Assembly (NCBI GenBank): GCA_903834145.1
Contig: CAILHY010000011.1
Coordinates: 1 to 62,350, forward strand
Reading direction: 5' to 3'
Length of the DNA stretch: 62,350 nt
From: an uncultured Actinomycetes bacterium
GTDB lineage: Bacteria > Actinomycetota > Actinomycetes > Nanopelagicales > Nanopelagicaceae
Part shown: one piece after another, positions 59,833 to 62,350 of the stretch
How the letters are laid out: each line of letters begins with the position of its first letter
Numbering within the stretch: position 1 is the stretch's first letter
The notes under the pieces: model-generated
Database searches by the model: none
Told to the model about the DNA's origin: nothing
Seen by the model: the letters and a program-made list of their open reading frames with translations, nothing else
Position numbers and translations under genes: made by a program

Positions 59833-60930
59833 TTATTTTCCTCCTAGTGATTGGCGCAAGGCGCTAATAAATTGCTCGTTCTCGGCCTCATTGCCAATGC
59901 TCACTCTTAAGTACCCTGATAATCCCACATCTCTTATCAATACACCTTGATCAAGAAGTGAACGCCATACCGATTGCGGATTTTCAACCGAAAACAGGAG
60001 GAAATTCGCGCTACTTGGTATGACGGAACAGCCCAAATCTTCAAGTTTTAGAGCGAGAGAATCACGCGACTGCCTTAAAACTTGAACGGTCGCCAATGAT
60101 TGAGCTTGGAACTCTAGGGCGGCAATCGCTGCAGCCTGAGTCAAGGTGCTCAAGTGATAGGGCAGGCGCACAAGCAACATGGCGTCCACTAGTTCTTCGC
60201 GTGCTGCAAGATATCCGAGTCGAACCCCAGCAAAGGCGAATGCTTTACTCATAGTTCGAATGACAACAATATTTGGATGATTATCAAGCAACGTCACCGC
60301 AGAGGGATCGTTGGAAAATTCAGCATAAGCTTCATCGACAACTAACAGTCCTGACACTTTTGCGCAGGCATGTGCTAGCAAATCGAGATCCTGCAACGAG
60401 ATTGAAGTTCCCGTTGGATTGTTTGGTGTAGTTACAAAAGTTAAACCTGGTTGTATCTGGGCAATTTGTGCAAGCGCTCCATCCACATCAATGGTGAAAT
60501 CCAAATTGCGCGAACCTGCATGCCACTGCGTGGCGGTTACCCGCGCTATTAATGGATGCATCGAGTAGGACGGAGTGAACCCTAAAGCTGCGCGCGATCC
60601 GCAGGCGAGAAAAAGAGATTGAATAATCTCGTTACTCCCATTTGCAGCCCAAATCTGATTCAGACCAAGTGAAGTCCCAGAAATGTTATTCAAGAATTTC
60701 GCCAATGCTGAACGAAGTTCCATAGCGTCACGATCTGGATAACGATTCAAGGTTTTTGCCACGACAGATATGCGTGCTGTGATTGCATCGACTAATTCTG
60801 CTGATGGGGCATAGGGATTCTCGTTGGTATTGAGTTGAGCAAGTGAAGGCACTTGAGGTGCTCCATAGGCAGAGAGCTCGGCTAAATCAGCGCGCAATGG
60901 GAGCCAAGAAGGCCACGTGTGTGAACTCAT
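59833..60930 (-). CDS. hisC: histidinol-phosphate aminotransferase
   Basis: PLP enzyme making histidinol phosphate. The 365-aa class I/II aminotransferase has [10 protein letters not shown] near the start, TPNNPTG, DEAYAEF and the cofactor lysine in [17 protein letters not shown]. Its start overlaps the hisD stop by 4 bp (ATGA). Confidence 0.95.
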   Translation of the reverse strand: MSSHTWPSWLPLRADLAELSAYGAPQVPSLAQLNTNENPYAPSAELVDAITARISVVAKTLNRYPDRDAMELRSALAKFLNNISGTSLGLNQIWAANGSNEIIQSLFLACGSRAALGFTPSYSMHPLIARVTATQWHAGSRNLDFTIDVDGALAQIAQIQPGLTFVTTPNNPTGTSISLQDLDLLAHACAKVSGLLVVDEAYAEFSNDPSAVTLLDNHPNIVVIRTMSKAFAFAGVRLGYLAAREELVDAMLLVRLPYHLSTLTQAAAIAALEFQAQSLATVQVLRQSRDSLALKLEDLGCSVIPSSANFLLFSVENPQSVWRSLLDQGVLIRDVGLSGYLRVSIGNEAENEQFISALRQSLGGK

Positions 60931-62237
60931 GGGCGGCTCTCGTTGCGCGCCGACATTGCTTCACCATGGGCAGGAAGATCTTCAGAGTTAGCCAGCGTAA
61001 TTACTGTTTCGGTGATCTCATCAAATGCTTCTTTGTTGTATTCAATAAAATGCAATCCCCGCAAGAAAGTTTGTACGGAAAGGCCGCTGGAATGACAGGC
61101 GCACCCACCTGTCGGAAGGACGTGATTAGATCCCGCCGCGTAATCCCCCAAGGAAACAGGTGCATATCGCCCGATGAAAACTGCGCCTGCGTTACGAATC
61201 TTGGATGCATCCTCACGAGCGTTCTTGGTCTGGATTTCAAGATGCTCGGCAGCGTATGCATTGACAACATCTAACCCTTGTTCAATGGAATCCACGAGAA
61301 CAACGGCTGACTGAATCCCAGAGAGGGCTTCGCGAATTCTCTCGGAATGTTTGGTCTTCTCAACTCGAATCCGAAGTTCTGCTTGTACTGTGCTGGCGAG
61401 ATCTTCGCTGGTGGTCACGAGTACTGCCGCAGCAATCGTGTCATGTTCGGCCTGACTGATCATGTCGGCAGCAACATCTGGGGCAAAGGCGCTCTCGTCG
61501 GCAAGAATTGCAATCTCTGTTGGTCCCGCTTCAGAATCGATCCCAACGATTCCTCGCAGCGCTCGCTTGGCGGCCGCAACGTAGATATTCCCAGGACCCG
61601 TAACCAAATCGGTTTTATCGCATACGCCTTTCATGCCATAACCAAAGAGAGCAATCGCTTGAGCACCGCCAACGGCGTAAACCTCAGTGATTCCCAGTAA
61701 AGCGCAGGTAGCAAGAATTGTTGGGTGAGGGTATCCACCGAAATCTTTTTGTGGCGGGGATGCAACAGCGATACTTGAAACCTTGGCTATCTGCGCAGGG
61801 ACAACATTCATAATCACGCTACTGGGATAAACCGCCCTCCCACCGGGAACATACAAGCCAACTCGGTCTACAGGGATCCACTTTTCTAGGACTGTTCCGC
61901 CATCGACTACATGGGTAGTCCTCTCGATGCGGACTTGATCTGAATGCACCCGTCGCACTCGTTCAATGGCAACTTCTAGAGCGCTGCGGATCGCAGGGTC
62001 TAAATTTGCCAAGGCGCTTTCGAGTAATACTGCTGGAACGCGAATCGTTGGTGGAGCAATGCCATCAAATTCATGGCCTAGAGCTTTAAGGTCGGCTTCA
62101 TCTCCGTGTTGCACACGGTGAAGTATGGGAGCAATCAATTCCATGGCGGCGCCAACATCTAGTGTGGCGCGCGGCAGGGCGGCTGCGTAATCCGCTTTTG
62201 AGAGCGCCCGGCCACGAAGATCAACAGTTCTGATCAT
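60927..62237 (-). CDS. hisD: histidinol dehydrogenase
   Basis: Two-step NAD oxidation of histidinol to histidine. The 436-aa protein has [46 protein letters not shown] and AAEHLEIQT. It is the first gene seen of the his-trp run. GGGGAG precedes the ATG by a few bases, and a TAGACT box about 45 nt upstream is a possible promoter. hisG and hisE are not in the window. Confidence 0.96.
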   Translation of the reverse strand: MIRTVDLRGRALSKADYAAALPRATLDVGAAMELIAPILHRVQHGDEADLKALGHEFDGIAPPTIRVPAVLLESALANLDPAIRSALEVAIERVRRVHSDQVRIERTTHVVDGGTVLEKWIPVDRVGLYVPGGRAVYPSSVIMNVVPAQIAKVSSIAVASPPQKDFGGYPHPTILATCALLGITEVYAVGGAQAIALFGYGMKGVCDKTDLVTGPGNIYVAAAKRALRGIVGIDSEAGPTEIAILADESAFAPDVAADMISQAEHDTIAAAVLVTTSEDLASTVQAELRIRVEKTKHSERIREALSGIQSAVVLVDSIEQGLDVVNAYAAEHLEIQTKNAREDASKIRNAGAVFIGRYAPVSLGDYAAGSNHVLPTGGCACHSSGLSVQTFLRGLHFIEYNKEAFDEITETVITLANSEDLPAHGEAMSARNESRP

Positions 62238-62320
62238 GGGCTCCCCTTCTTTAGCGTTCTTCGCTCACTCAGCAACAAGTCTAAGGCAAGGTATGACTCG
62301 TACGTTGCCTCATTTAGGAA

Positions 62321-62350
62321 AGCCCGTTCAAGTAAGCCCGTTCAAGTAAG
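62321..62350. repeat. 14-bp tandem repeat upstream of hisD
   Basis: Two full copies of AGCCCGTTCAAGTA and the first two bases of a third, running into the window edge. The number of copies cannot be known. It lies about 85 bp before hisD, so it could be a regulatory array or an assembly-edge artefact. Confidence 0.75.

Noticed and set aside
62238-62320. Possible T-box, leader peptide or attenuator before hisD
   Set aside because: No run of His codons and no T-box motif seen; only a possible -10 box and a ribosome binding site.

Overview
The window looks like a chromosomal segment of a streamlined, moderate-GC member of the Actinomycetota. Evidence for the phylum: RbpA, WhiA, an ANTAR response regulator, a PriA-type HisA, an InhA-like FabI, and an actinobacterial suf cluster (sufR-B-D-Rieske-C-S-U-T). 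The gene order rpsA-coaE-uvrB-uvrA-uvrC-rapZ-yvcK-whiA-gap-pgk-tpiA-secG-rbpA also fits that phylum. Very short gaps, stop/start overlaps at many junctions, convergent genes that overlap, and the absence of any mobile element fit a small planktonic genome such as freshwater Nanopelagicales (acI). That placement is an inference; no rRNA is present to settle it. No gene-free stretch exceeds 300 bases; the longest is 177.

Layout: 55-1540 (-) fabG-fabI, fatty acid elongation. 1651-2626 (+) DUF3099 protein and SURF1. 2606-10862 (-) sufR-B-D-Rieske-C-S-U-T and an ABC exporter. 10914-16454 (+) ctaA-tkt-tal-pgi, with no zwf, opcA or pgl. 16471-23150 (-) rapZ-yvcK-whiA-gap-pgk-tpiA-secG-rbpA. 23171-32127 (-) rpsA, coaE, uvrB, uvrA, uvrC. 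32225 (+) an MFS protein; 33451 (-) polA; 36082 (+) a hotdog thioesterase. 36513-41681 (-) livJ-H-M-G-F amino-acid ABC importer. 41803-49904 (-) gltB-gltD-pyk-tRNA-ANTAR regulator. 50043-62237 (-) hisD-C-B-H-A-F-I-trpE-small ORF-trpC-B-A-dsbA-lgt-VIT.

The genes are mostly core metabolism: glycolysis and the non-oxidative pentose phosphate pathway, nitrogen assimilation by glutamate synthase, histidine and tryptophan synthesis joined in one run, Fe-S assembly, excision repair, and heme A/cytochrome oxidase assembly. HisA/PriA probably also does the missing TrpF step.

The most unusual features are these. (1) A 73-nt tRNA with anticodon CAA (Leu) but only a 5-nt variable loop, placed between pyk and an ANTAR regulator whose ATG lies 1 nt after the tRNA 3' end, so tRNA processing could make the regulator mRNA leaderless. 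(2) A 56-aa membrane ORF coupled by GTGA overlaps between trpE and trpC, possibly a reduced Trp-operon membrane protein. (3) A recurrent TANNNT box 6-7 nt before start codons, suggesting widespread leaderless transcription. (4) Palindromes with TGTCC/GGACA half-sites before livJ and gltB. (5) Short tandem repeats at both window ends, one adding an in-frame TAG every 9 bp after fabI.
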